Below are positions 17,177-24,562 of a DNA stretch of 64,000 nt, piece after piece; within the stretch, counting starts at the first letter, position 1; each line of letters starts with the position of its first letter. The notes below the pieces were generated by a model, which worked only from the letters and a program-made list of their open reading frames with translations, ran no database searches and was not told the DNA's origin. Position numbers and translations under genes: made by a program. The stretch comes from Frigoribacterium sp. CFBP 13712 (GTDB taxonomy: Bacteria > Actinomycetota > Actinomycetes > Actinomycetales > Microbacteriaceae): NCBI RefSeq assembly GCF_014842255.1, contig NZ_JACYVH010000003.1, positions 203,222 through 267,221 on the forward strand, given 5' to 3'.

Positions 17177-17920
17177 ATGCACGTCCGCGTCGTCAATCCG
17201 AACACCAGCGTCGGCATGACCCGATCGATCGGCATCGCGGCGCGGGCCGCGGCCTCGCCGTCGACCCGCGTCACGGCCGTCAACCCGACCATGGGGCCGG
17301 CCTCGATCGAGAGTCACTACGAGGAGGCGCTGGCCGTGCCGGGCCTCCTCGAGCAGATCGCACTGGGCGAGCGCGACGGGGTCGACGCGTACGTCGTCGC
17401 GTGCTTCGGCGACCCGGGTCTCGACGCCGCCCGCGAGCTCGCCCGGGGCCCGGTGATCGGCATCGCCGAGGCCGCGTTCCATGCCGCCTCGTTCGTCGCG
17501 CGTCGGTTCGGGGTCGTGACGACGCTCGGTCGCACGACCGGCCGCGCCCGCGAGCTGGTCGACCGGTACGGCTTCGGGCCGGCCTGCGTCGAGGTCAGGG
17601 CCTGCGAGATCGCCGTGCTCGAGCTCGACGACCCCGCCTCGGAGGCGCGGCGGGTCGTCGCCGACGAGTGCCGCGCCGTGTTCGCCGCAGGGGCCGACGC
17701 GGTCGTCCTCGGCTGCGCGGGGATGGCCGACCTGTGCCACGACCTGAGCGACGAGCTCGGTGCCCCGGTCGTCGACGGCGTCGGAGCCGCGACCGCCTTC
17801 GCGGAGTCGCTCGTCCGGCTGCGCCTGCGGACGAGCACCCGCGGCGAGTACGCCGCACCGCCGCGCAAGGACTTCGCGGGTCTGCTCGCGCCGTTCTCGC
17901 TCGCGGGCGCGCGCGTCTGA
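17177..17920 (+). CDS. aspartate/glutamate/hydantoin racemase family protein
   Basis: 247 aa. Opens VRVVNPNTSVGMT, the HyuE/allantoin-racemase signature, and keeps both catalytic cysteines: VACFGDPG with C76 and LGCAGM with C180. These enzymes interconvert the stereocentre of 5-substituted hydantoins, allantoin or related ring compounds. Directly behind the NCS1 permease (13 bases), so transport followed by racemisation is plausible. No hydantoinase, carbamoylase or allantoinase is in the window, so the pathway is incomplete here. Confidence 0.88.
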   Translation: MHVRVVNPNTSVGMTRSIGIAARAAASPSTRVTAVNPTMGPASIESHYEEALAVPGLLEQIALGERDGVDAYVVACFGDPGLDAARELARGPVIGIAEAAFHAASFVARRFGVVTTLGRTTGRARELVDRYGFGPACVEVRACEIAVLELDDPASEARRVVADECRAVFAAGADAVVLGCAGMADLCHDLSDELGAPVVDGVGAATAFAESLVRLRLRTSTRGEYAAPPRKDFAGLLAPFSLAGARV

Positions 17921-17935
17921 CCGCGGCCGGGCACG

Positions 17936-17941
17936 TACCCT
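17936..17941 (+). promoter_or_regulatory. -10 hexamer TACCCT, leaderless spacing
   Basis: TACCCT is six bases (GAGGGG) before the ATG of the MFS gene, within the 27-base gap after the racemase stop. Confidence 0.42.
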
Positions 17942-17947
17942 GAGGGG

Positions 17948-19195
17948 ATGTCGACCCCGGTGCCCGACGCCCCCACCGCCTCCCCCCGTGTCCGTCTCGG
18001 ACGCGACGTCGTCGTGCTCGGCGTCATCGCCTTCTTCGTGATGGTCGGCTTCGGCGTCGTCGTGCCCGTGCTGCCCGTCTACGCCCGGAGCTTCGGGGTC
18101 GACAACACCCTGGTCGGCGCCGTCCTCTCGGCGTTCGCCCTGATGCGCCTCGTGGCGAGCCCCTTCGTCGGCAAGCTGCTCGACCGGGCCGGCGAGAGGC
18201 TGGTGCTCTCGGTGGGGATCGGCATCGTGGCCGTCTCGAGCGGTCTGGCCGGGCTGGCCGAGACGTACCCGCAGCTGCTGCTGCTGCGCGGACTCGGCGG
18301 CATCGGATCGGCCATGTTCAGCATCGCGGCCATGACCCTCCTGCTCGCCACGACGGCGCCCTCGCACCGGGCGCGCGCCATCGGCTTCTACCAGGGCGGG
18401 TTCCTGGTCGGCGGCATGGCCGGGCCCGCTCTCGGCGGCGTGCTGGCGACGATCTCGCTGACGGCGCCGTTCTTCTTCTACGCCGCCACGCTGCTGATCG
18501 CCGGTCTCGTGGGCGCCGTCCTGCTGCGCCCGGCGAGAGGGCGCACGTCGACGACCTCGACCGAGCCGCCCGTGCCGTTCGCCGTGGTGCTCCGCGACAT
18601 CCGGTTCCGCGCCGCCTGCGTCGCGAGCTTCAGCCAAGGGTGGTCGTCGCTCGGCGTGCGGAGCGCGCTGGTGCCCGTCCTCGTCGTCGAGGTGCTCAAG
18701 GGCACGACCGCCTGGACGGGCATCGTATTCGCCGTGGCCGCCGTCGCGCAGACGCTCGCCCTCGCACCGGCGGCGAAGCTGGTCGACACGGTCGGTCGCC
18801 GCCCGGCGATGATCGGGGCGTTCGCCGTCGCGGCCGTGACCCTCGCGGCGGTGGCGTTCTCGACCGACATCGTGATGCTCGGCGTGCTGCTCGCGGTCTA
18901 CGGCGTCGCGACGGCCTTCATGGGCACGGCCCCGGCGGCTCTGGTGGGCGACGCGGCGGGCGGCCGCGGCGGGCGCCCGGTGGCCGTCTTCTCGATGTGC
19001 TCGGACCTGGGCGCCATCGCGGGCCCGCTGGTGGCGGGGCTGCTCGTCGACACGACGTCGTACGCGGTCGCCTTCGGGTCGGCCGGGGCCCTGCTGGCCG
19101 TGAGCGCGATCATCTCGCTGCGCCTGCCCCGGGGTGCGGCACCGTCCCCGCAGACCGAGGAGGCGCGCCCCGGTTCCCCGGGACGCGCCTCCTGA
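17948..19195 (+). CDS. major facilitator superfamily transporter
   Basis: 415 aa, 12 predicted membrane segments. DHA1-like features: FGVVVPVLPVYARSFGVDNTLVG in TM1-loop and the motif A region GKLLDRAGERLVL near residue 77 (between TM2 and TM3), with a second copy VDTVGRRPAMIG near 280. Drug or metabolite export is typical, but the substrate is unknown. The last 12 codons (EEARPGSPGRAS) are made by the hairpin repeat at 19158-19193, so the native C-terminus may have been altered by that element. A TACCCT hexamer suggests its own promoter rather than read-through from the racemase. Confidence 0.87.
   Translation: MSTPVPDAPTASPRVRLGRDVVVLGVIAFFVMVGFGVVVPVLPVYARSFGVDNTLVGAVLSAFALMRLVASPFVGKLLDRAGERLVLSVGIGIVAVSSGLAGLAETYPQLLLLRGLGGIGSAMFSIAAMTLLLATTAPSHRARAIGFYQGGFLVGGMAGPALGGVLATISLTAPFFFYAATLLIAGLVGAVLLRPARGRTSTTSTEPPVPFAVVLRDIRFRAACVASFSQGWSSLGVRSALVPVLVVEVLKGTTAWTGIVFAVAAVAQTLALAPAAKLVDTVGRRPAMIGAFAVAAVTLAAVAFSTDIVMLGVLLAVYGVATAFMGTAPAALVGDAAGGRGGRPVAVFSMCSDLGAIAGPLVAGLLVDTTSYAVAFGSAGALLAVSAIISLRLPRGAAPSPQTEEARPGSPGRAS
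19158..19193 (+). repeat. full hairpin copy of the AGGAGGCGCG element, probable terminator
   Basis: AGGAGGCGCGCCCCGG pairs with CCGGGACGCGCCTCCT across a TTCC loop, 15 of 16 positions matching. It spans the last codons and first base of the stop codon of the MFS gene and stands between convergent genes. Nearly identical to the hairpin at 46587-46621, which argues for a mobile or selected repeat rather than chance. Confidence 0.7.
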
Positions 19196-19210
19196 TCGAT
19201 CGCTCGAGCG

Positions 19211-20560
19211 TTACTTCTTCTTCTTGGCTCCGCCGTCGGCCGGGACCGACGGGGTTACCTTCAGGAAGCCCGCGCGCGGGTCGGCCATGCCGACCAGCGG
19301 CGTCTGATCGCGTCCGCCGAAGAAGTTGGTGATCCAGCCCGTGAGGATGCGCCACTTGCGATTGAGCGTCGGCATCGCGTACAGGTGGTAGCCCCGGTGG
19401 GCGAGCCAGGCCGGGACGTTCTTCATCTTGACGTCCTTGATGTTCGCCGCGCCCTTGCCGATGCCGAAGCTCGCGACCGTTCCGACGGACTCGTGACGGT
19501 ACTCGGCGATCGGCTGACCCGAGAGCTGCGCGATGATGTTGTCGGCGACGGTCACCGCCTGTCGGACGGCGTTCTGCGCGTTCGGCGGGTAGTAGGCCGG
19601 CTGCTGCTCGCTGAGCAGATTCGGGACCTGGGCGCCGTCGCCGAGCGACCAGACGCCGTCGAGGACGTCGCCCTCGTCGGTCTGCACCTGCAGCGTGGCC
19701 GACACGTTGACGTGGCCGCGCGGCCCGAGGGGCAGACCGAGGTCGGCGAGCACGGGGTTCGGCTTGACGCCGGCCGTCCAGACGATGGTGCCCGCGGGGA
19801 TGGTCTCGCCGTCGCTCAGGACGACGTCGCCGTCGATGCACGAGGGCATCGTCGTCTTGAGGCGGATGTCGATGCCGCGCGAGCGCAGGTGCCCGAGAGT
19901 CCACTTGGACAGCTCGGGGCCGACCTCGGGGGCGACGCGGTCGAGGGCCTCGACGAGGACGAAGCGGAGCTCGTCGCGCGACAGGTTCGGGAACGAGTCG
20001 ACCGCGGCCTTCGCCGCGTCGTCGAGCTCGGCCATCGCCTCGACGCCGGTGTAGCCTCCGCCGACGAAGACGACGGTCAGGAGCTTGCGTCGCGTGGCCG
20101 GGTCGGACACGGAGGCCGCCTCGGCGATGTTCCCGAGGATGCGGTCGCGGACGTACTGGGCCTCCTCGACGCTCTTGAACCCGACGCCGTTCTCGGCGAG
20201 CCCGGGGGTGGGGAACGTGCGGGTGACGGCGCCGAGGGCCACGACCAGCTGGTCGTAGGCGATGGTGCTCGTGACGCCGTCGCCGGTCGTCACCGACACG
20301 GTCTTCGCCGCGCGGTCGTGACCCGAGACGGCCGCCTCGACGACCTTGGTCTTACGGAGCGCCTTGCGGAGCGGCACGGTGACGTCGCGAGGCGCGATGT
20401 GGCCGCCGGCGACCTCGGGCAGGAACGGCTGGTACGTGAAGTACGGGGCCTGATCGACGAGCGTGATGCTCGCGTTCTGCGGGGGTCGGCGTTTCTGGAG
20501 CTCGAGAGCTGTGGTGAGCCCGGCGGAACCGCCGCCGAGAATTACGATGCGCGTTGTCAT
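19211..20560 (-). CDS. ndh: type II NADH dehydrogenase (NAD(P)/FAD-dependent oxidoreductase)
   Basis: 449 aa. Two Rossmann motifs: FAD-binding GGGSAG at residues 9-14 and NADH-binding FVGGGYTGVE near 164. The YFTYQPFLPEVAGG segment near 40 and WTAGVKPNP near 263 match NDH-2 enzymes, and the C-terminal amphipathic part ends in a lysine tail (GGAKKKK) suited to membrane surface binding. NDH-2 passes electrons from NADH to menaquinone without pumping protons, feeding the qcr/cta chain further right in this window. Single gene; ATG start with a purine-rich leader. Confidence 0.9.
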   Translation of the reverse strand: MTTRIVILGGGSAGLTTALELQKRRPPQNASITLVDQAPYFTYQPFLPEVAGGHIAPRDVTVPLRKALRKTKVVEAAVSGHDRAAKTVSVTTGDGVTSTIAYDQLVVALGAVTRTFPTPGLAENGVGFKSVEEAQYVRDRILGNIAEAASVSDPATRRKLLTVVFVGGGYTGVEAMAELDDAAKAAVDSFPNLSRDELRFVLVEALDRVAPEVGPELSKWTLGHLRSRGIDIRLKTTMPSCIDGDVVLSDGETIPAGTIVWTAGVKPNPVLADLGLPLGPRGHVNVSATLQVQTDEGDVLDGVWSLGDGAQVPNLLSEQQPAYYPPNAQNAVRQAVTVADNIIAQLSGQPIAEYRHESVGTVASFGIGKGAANIKDVKMKNVPAWLAHRGYHLYAMPTLNRKWRILTGWITNFFGGRDQTPLVGMADPRAGFLKVTPSVPADGGAKKKK

Positions 20561-20636
20561 AGATGTTTCCTCCCGCGTCGACCGTACCGTGCGTGATGCC
20601 CGGCGGTCCGACGCGCACGAAGTCCGTCGGGGATCG

Positions 20637-20681
20637 ACGACCCGGCGACCGCCGCGCGAGGCGCAGCGGTCGCCGGGTCGT
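20637..20681 (-). terminator. strong hairpin after the acidic repeat protein gene
   Basis: ACGACCCGGCGACCGC at 20637-20652 pairs perfectly with GCGGTCGCCGGGTCGT at 20666-20681 (16 bp, 13-base loop). It begins 9 bases past the stop of the gene at 20690 on the minus strand and separates it from ndh. Confidence 0.65.
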
Positions 20682-20689
20682 CGTGGTGG

Positions 20690-20920
20690 TCAGCGGTCGG
20701 CGGGGATGTCCGAGTCGGTGAACTCGCCGTCGGCCTCGTCGGACTTCGCGCCGTGCGCCTCGTGCCCCTCGTCCCCGTCGGCGGGGATGTCGCTGTCCAC
20801 GTACGAGCCGCTCCGCTCGGTCGTGGTCTCTTCGGTGCGCGTCACGGTCGCGTCGCCCGCACCGCCCGTCTTCTCCGTCTTCTCGGTGTGCTCGACGTTC
20901 TCGTTCGACTCGCTGCCCAT
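20690..20920 (-). CDS. small acidic repeat protein (76 aa), function unknown
   Basis: 76 aa, no Cys, very rich in Glu, Asp, Thr and Ser and probably disordered. A DSDIPAD heptad appears twice, as SYVDSDIPADGDEG in the middle and FTDSDIPADR at the C-terminus, each preceded by an aromatic residue. Flanked by its own 16-bp terminator hairpin and with a purine-rich (GGAGGCAACC) site before the ATG, so expression is likely. No function assigned; the duplicated motif looks like a binding or degradation tag. Confidence 0.7.
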   Translation of the reverse strand: MGSESNENVEHTEKTEKTGGAGDATVTRTEETTTERSGSYVDSDIPADGDEGHEAHGAKSDEADGEFTDSDIPADR

Positions 20921-20999
20921 GGTTGCCTCCGTCGGATGGTTCGCACGACGTGGTCGCCGCGCGTGTCGCTCACAGTAGGCCCGACCACGGGCCCGCGGG

Positions 21000-21977
21000 T
21001 CAGAAGCCCTCGTTCTCGCGCGTGACGTAGGGGGATTCGAGCGCGTCGAGCTCGTCGTCCGTCAGCCACAGGTCGACGGACGCGACCGCGTCGTCCAGGT
21101 GCTGCATCTTCGTGGCTCCGACGATGGGGGAGGTGACGGCGTCCTGCTGCCGCACCCAGGCCAATGCGACCTGCGCGCGTGAGACGCCCCGCGCCTCCGC
21201 GACCTCCGCGACGGCGGCGGCCACCCGGCGGTCGCCCTCCTCGCGCTGACGGTAGAGGGTGCGGCCGAACTCGTCGGTCTCGCTGCGCGAGGTGGCGGCG
21301 TCCCAGTCGCGCGTGAGCCGACCGCGGGCGAGCGGCGACCAGGGCAGCACGCCCACGCCCTGGTCCACGCAGTAGGGGTGCATCTCGCGCTCCTCCTCCC
21401 GTTGGATGAGGCTGTATTGGTCCTGCATCGACACGAAGCGGGTCCACCCGCCGAGGTCGGCGGCGTGCTGCATCGACGCGAACTGCCAGGCCCACATGCT
21501 CGACGCGCCCAGGTACCGCACCTTGCCGGCGCGCACCAGGTCGTGGAGCGCCTCCATGGTCTCCTCCACCGGCACCTCGGGGTCGAAGCGGTGGATCTGA
21601 TACAGGTCGATGTGATCGGTGCCCAGACGACGCAGGCTGTCGTCGACGGCGCTCATGATGTGACCGCGGCTGAGACCGGCGCCGTTCGGCCCGGGGCGCA
21701 TCCGACCGTGCACCTTGGTCGCCAGGACCACCTCGTCACGCGTGGCGAAGTCGCGCAGGGCCCGGCCGACGATCTCCTCGCTGGTGCCGTCGGAGTACAC
21801 GTCGGCGGTGTCGAAGGTCGTGACGCCGAGCTCGAGGGCGCGGCGGATGAACGGCCGGCTGTCGTCCTCGCCGAGCGTCCAGGCGTGCGAGCCCCGCTCG
21901 GGGACTCCGTAGCTCATGCAGCCGAGGGTGACGGCCGAGACCGTCAGGCCGCTGGTTCCGAGTCGTGCGTACTCCAT
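21000..21977 (-). CDS. aldo/keto reductase
   Basis: 325 aa TIM-barrel oxidoreductase. Catalytic tetrad visible: FDTADVYSDG near 50 (Asp and Tyr), LATKVHG near 82 (Lys) and LYQIHRFD near 123 (His); GATKMQHLDDAV near 290 contributes to NADPH binding. Similar to the YhdN/IolS-like AKR11-12 group that reduces aldehydes. ATG 21977 was chosen, with GAGGACC upstream, because MEYARLGTSGLTVS is the family N-terminus; the frame upstream is spurious. Single gene. Confidence 0.9.
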   Translation of the reverse strand: MEYARLGTSGLTVSAVTLGCMSYGVPERGSHAWTLGEDDSRPFIRRALELGVTTFDTADVYSDGTSEEIVGRALRDFATRDEVVLATKVHGRMRPGPNGAGLSRGHIMSAVDDSLRRLGTDHIDLYQIHRFDPEVPVEETMEALHDLVRAGKVRYLGASSMWAWQFASMQHAADLGGWTRFVSMQDQYSLIQREEEREMHPYCVDQGVGVLPWSPLARGRLTRDWDAATSRSETDEFGRTLYRQREEGDRRVAAAVAEVAEARGVSRAQVALAWVRQQDAVTSPIVGATKMQHLDDAVASVDLWLTDDELDALESPYVTRENEGF

Positions 21978-22043
21978 GGGGGTCCTCTCGTCGTGTGCTG
22001 GCCCGAACCCTACGCCGGCGGCACCTGCGACCGCGGAAACCAG

Positions 22044-22076
22044 AAAGACCCGATCACCAGTGGTGATCGGGTCTTT
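22044..22076 (-). terminator. intrinsic terminator of tRNA-Leu
   Basis: AAAGACCCGATCACC and GGTGATCGGGTCTTT form a perfect 15-bp stem with a 3-base loop, with A/T ends on both sides. It is 53 bases past the 3' end of the minus-strand tRNA and before the aldo/keto reductase start, so it probably isolates the two. Confidence 0.85.
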
Positions 22077-22128
22077 CGTCTGTCTCAACACAGACCGTGT
22101 GAAGTCCGCCTGAAAGGCTTGTCTTCGG

Positions 22129-22213
22129 TGTCCGAGGGGGGACTTGAACCCCCACGCCCTATACGGGCACTAGCACCTCAAGCTAGCGCGTCTGCCATTT
22201 CCGCCACCCGGAC
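22129..22213 (-). tRNA. tRNA-Leu, anticodon GAG
   Basis: 85-base class II tRNA. Acceptor GTCCGGG pairs with CTCGGAC (one G-U); anticodon stem CTAGC/GCTAG encloses the loop TTGAGGT, giving anticodon GAG for CUC/CUU codons. A long variable arm follows (TGCCCGTATAGGGCG), and the T arm reads GGGGGTTCAAGTCCCCC. Only CC of the 3' CCA is encoded after discriminator A. A strong terminator lies downstream at 22044-22076. Confidence 0.95.
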
Positions 22214-22332
22214 TGGATGGTGCCGGCCGAAGCCGACCACGAAACATTAGCACGGCTCGAGAGGGCCTCTCGACCACAGGGCGGGTGGGCCGCTCGTCGC
22301 GGTCCGACGACAGGGCCGAGGAACCCTCCGGG

Positions 22333-22338
22333 TAGCGT
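22333..22338 (+). promoter_or_regulatory. -10 hexamer TAGCGT, leaderless spacing
   Basis: TAGCGT is 7 bases before the ATG of the M20 hydrolase gene, and no Shine-Dalgarno sequence intervenes. Confidence 0.45.
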
Positions 22339-22345
22339 GGTCGCC

Positions 22346-23695
22346 ATGACGACGACACCTGCGCAGCCCCTCGACGGCGACACCGCCGGTTCCGCCCCCG
22401 AGCCCGAATTGGACGAGACGGCGACGATCGCCCGCGACCTCATCCGCTTCGACACCTCCAACTACGGCGGGGGCCGGTCGAACGGCGAGGCCGAGGCGGC
22501 CGACTACGTCGCCGACCGGCTGCGGGCGCTCGGCGTCGAGCCCCAGCTGTTCGAGTCCGAGCCCGGGCGCGTCAGCGTCGTGGCCCGGATCGAGGGTCGC
22601 GACCGGGCCAAGCCGGGCCTCGTCGTGCACGGTCACCTCGACGTGGTGCCCGCCGATCCGGCCAACTGGTCGGTCGATCCGTTCGCCGGCGTGGTGCGCG
22701 ACGGCATGCTCTGGGGCCGTGGTGCCGTCGACATGAAGAACATGGACGCGATGATGCTCTCGTCCATCGGCGACATCCTCCGGTCGGGCGAACGACCGGC
22801 GCGCGATCTGGTCGTCGGATTCCTCGCCGACGAGGAGGCCGGGGGAGTACTCGGGTCGCACTTTCTCGTGAAGGAGCACCCCGAGCTCTTCGACGGGGCC
22901 ACCGAGGCCATCAGCGAGGTGGGCGGCTACTCGACGTTCATCGACGGCCGACGGTCGTATCTGCTGCAGACGGGCGAGAAGGCCCTCATCTGGGTCAAGC
23001 TGATCGCCCGCGGAACGGCCGGCCACGGATCCCAGATGATCGAGGCGAACGCCGTCACCCGGCTCGCCGAGGCGGTCGCCGCGCTGGGGCGTCGACAGTG
23101 GCCGATCACGCTGACCGACACCACCTCCGCACTGCTGCGGCAGGTGGCGCGGATCCTCGACGTCGACGTCGAACAGGTGTCGCCCGACGAGCTCGTCCTC
23201 CAGACGGGCACGGCCAGGGGATTCATCCGGGGGTCGCTCCGCACGACCACGAACCCCACGATGCTGACGGCGGGTTACAAGCACAACGTCGTCCCGGACA
23301 CCGCGGAGGCGCTGGTCGACATCCGCTGCATGCCCGGTCAGGAGGCGGCCGTCCTCGACGAGGTGCGCGACCTCGTCGGCGACGACATCGAGATCGTGAC
23401 CATGCACACGGACATCGGGCTCGAGACGCCGTTCTCCGGGCCCCTCGTCGAGGCCATCGAGGCCACCCTGCACCGTCACGATCCGGGTGCCCCGGTGCTG
23501 CCCTACCTTCTCTCGGGCGGCACGGACAACAAGGCGCTGAGCCTCCTCGGGATCGCCGGCTACGGCTTCGCCCCCCTGCGTCTCGACGAGGGCATGGACT
23601 TCCCCGCGATGTTCCACGGGGTCGACGAGCGCGTCCCCCTCGACGCACTATCCTTTGGCAGTCGCGTCCTCCGGGACCTCCTCGCGACGTACTGA
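22346..23695 (+). CDS. M20-family metallohydrolase (ArgE/DapE-like)
   Basis: 449 aa. Metal-binding and catalytic blocks: VVHGHLDVVPAD near 95 (His and Asp), LWGRGAVDMKNMDAMML near 123 (bridging Asp), LADEEAGG near 157 (catalytic Glu and metal Glu) and a C-terminal His in MFHGVDERVP near 425. The dimerisation domain is inserted at about 195-320. Members hydrolyse acylated amino acids or dipeptides with two zinc ions. Start at ATG 22346, 7 bases after TAGCGT; the frame upstream crosses the tRNA region and is not used. Next gene is uppP, 24 bases on. Confidence 0.9.
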   Translation: MTTTPAQPLDGDTAGSAPEPELDETATIARDLIRFDTSNYGGGRSNGEAEAADYVADRLRALGVEPQLFESEPGRVSVVARIEGRDRAKPGLVVHGHLDVVPADPANWSVDPFAGVVRDGMLWGRGAVDMKNMDAMMLSSIGDILRSGERPARDLVVGFLADEEAGGVLGSHFLVKEHPELFDGATEAISEVGGYSTFIDGRRSYLLQTGEKALIWVKLIARGTAGHGSQMIEANAVTRLAEAVAALGRRQWPITLTDTTSALLRQVARILDVDVEQVSPDELVLQTGTARGFIRGSLRTTTNPTMLTAGYKHNVVPDTAEALVDIRCMPGQEAAVLDEVRDLVGDDIEIVTMHTDIGLETPFSGPLVEAIEATLHRHDPGAPVLPYLLSGGTDNKALSLLGIAGYGFAPLRLDEGMDFPAMFHGVDERVPLDALSFGSRVLRDLLATY

Positions 23696-23719
23696 GCACC
23701 ACGCACCAGAAGGATCCCC

Positions 23720-24562
23720 ATGGAGCAACTCCTCCAGGCACTCCTCCTCGGCCTCGTCCAAGGCCTCACGGAGTTCCTGCCCATCTCGTCGAGCGCGCAC
23801 CTCCGGATCGTCGGCCTCCTGTTCTCCGATCCGAACAGCACGGTCGAGTTCGACCCGGGGGCGACGTTCACGGCCATCACGCAGCTGGGCACGGAGCTGG
23901 CGGTGGTCATCTACTTCTGGCGCGACATCAAGCGCATCGTGGTCCGCTGGTTCCAGGGCGTCACGGGCCGGATCCCGCGCACGGACCCCGACGTGCGGAT
24001 GGGCTGGCTCGTCATCATCGGCACCATCCCGATCGTGGTCGTCGGATACGTCGCGCAGGAGTACATCCGCTCGGTCTTCCGGTCGCTCTGGATCGTCGCC
24101 GTCGTCCTCATCGTCTTCGGCATCCTCCTGGGTCTCGCCGACCACCTCGGCAAGAAGGCGGCGCGTTTCGAAGACATGTCGTACGGTCACGGCATCGCCG
24201 TCGGCGTCGCGCAGGTGCTCGCGCTGATCCCCGGCGTCTCGCGCTCGGGTGCTACCACGACCACGGCTCTCGCCCTCGGCTACACGCGGCCCGCGGCAGC
24301 GCGGTTCTCGTTTTTGCTCGCCGTGCCCGCGGTCTTCGGCAGCGGTCTCTACGAGCTCGTCCAGAGCTTCAGTGACCCCGGCCCCTACTCGCTGGGGCTC
24401 ACGCTGGCGGCCACCGTCGTCGCGTTCGTCGTCGGGTTCCTCGTCATCGCGTTCTTCATGAACTACATCTCCCGCCGCAGCTTCATGCCCTTCGTCGCCT
24501 ACCGGCTCGTCCTCGGCGTCGTGCTCATCGTGCTGCTCTCGACGGGCGTGGTGACGGCGTGA
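23720..24562 (+). CDS. uppP: undecaprenyl-diphosphate phosphatase
   Basis: 280 aa polytopic membrane protein. Both diagnostic segments are present: GLVQGLTEFLPISSSAHL at residues 11-28, with the catalytic Glu, and PGVSRSGATTT near 171. It dephosphorylates undecaprenyl diphosphate to recycle the lipid carrier for peptidoglycan and other envelope polymers and confers bacitracin tolerance. AGAAGGA precedes the ATG. Its stop overlaps the GTG start of mshC by 4 bases, the gene order commonly seen in actinobacteria. Confidence 0.94.
   Translation: MEQLLQALLLGLVQGLTEFLPISSSAHLRIVGLLFSDPNSTVEFDPGATFTAITQLGTELAVVIYFWRDIKRIVVRWFQGVTGRIPRTDPDVRMGWLVIIGTIPIVVVGYVAQEYIRSVFRSLWIVAVVLIVFGILLGLADHLGKKAARFEDMSYGHGIAVGVAQVLALIPGVSRSGATTTTALALGYTRPAAARFSFLLAVPAVFGSGLYELVQSFSDPGPYSLGLTLAATVVAFVVGFLVIAFFMNYISRRSFMPFVAYRLVLGVVLIVLLSTGVVTA

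Noticed and set aside
20352..20618. Small frame upstream of ndh on the minus strand
   Set aside because: It overlaps the ndh N-terminus in another frame and has no recognisable features.
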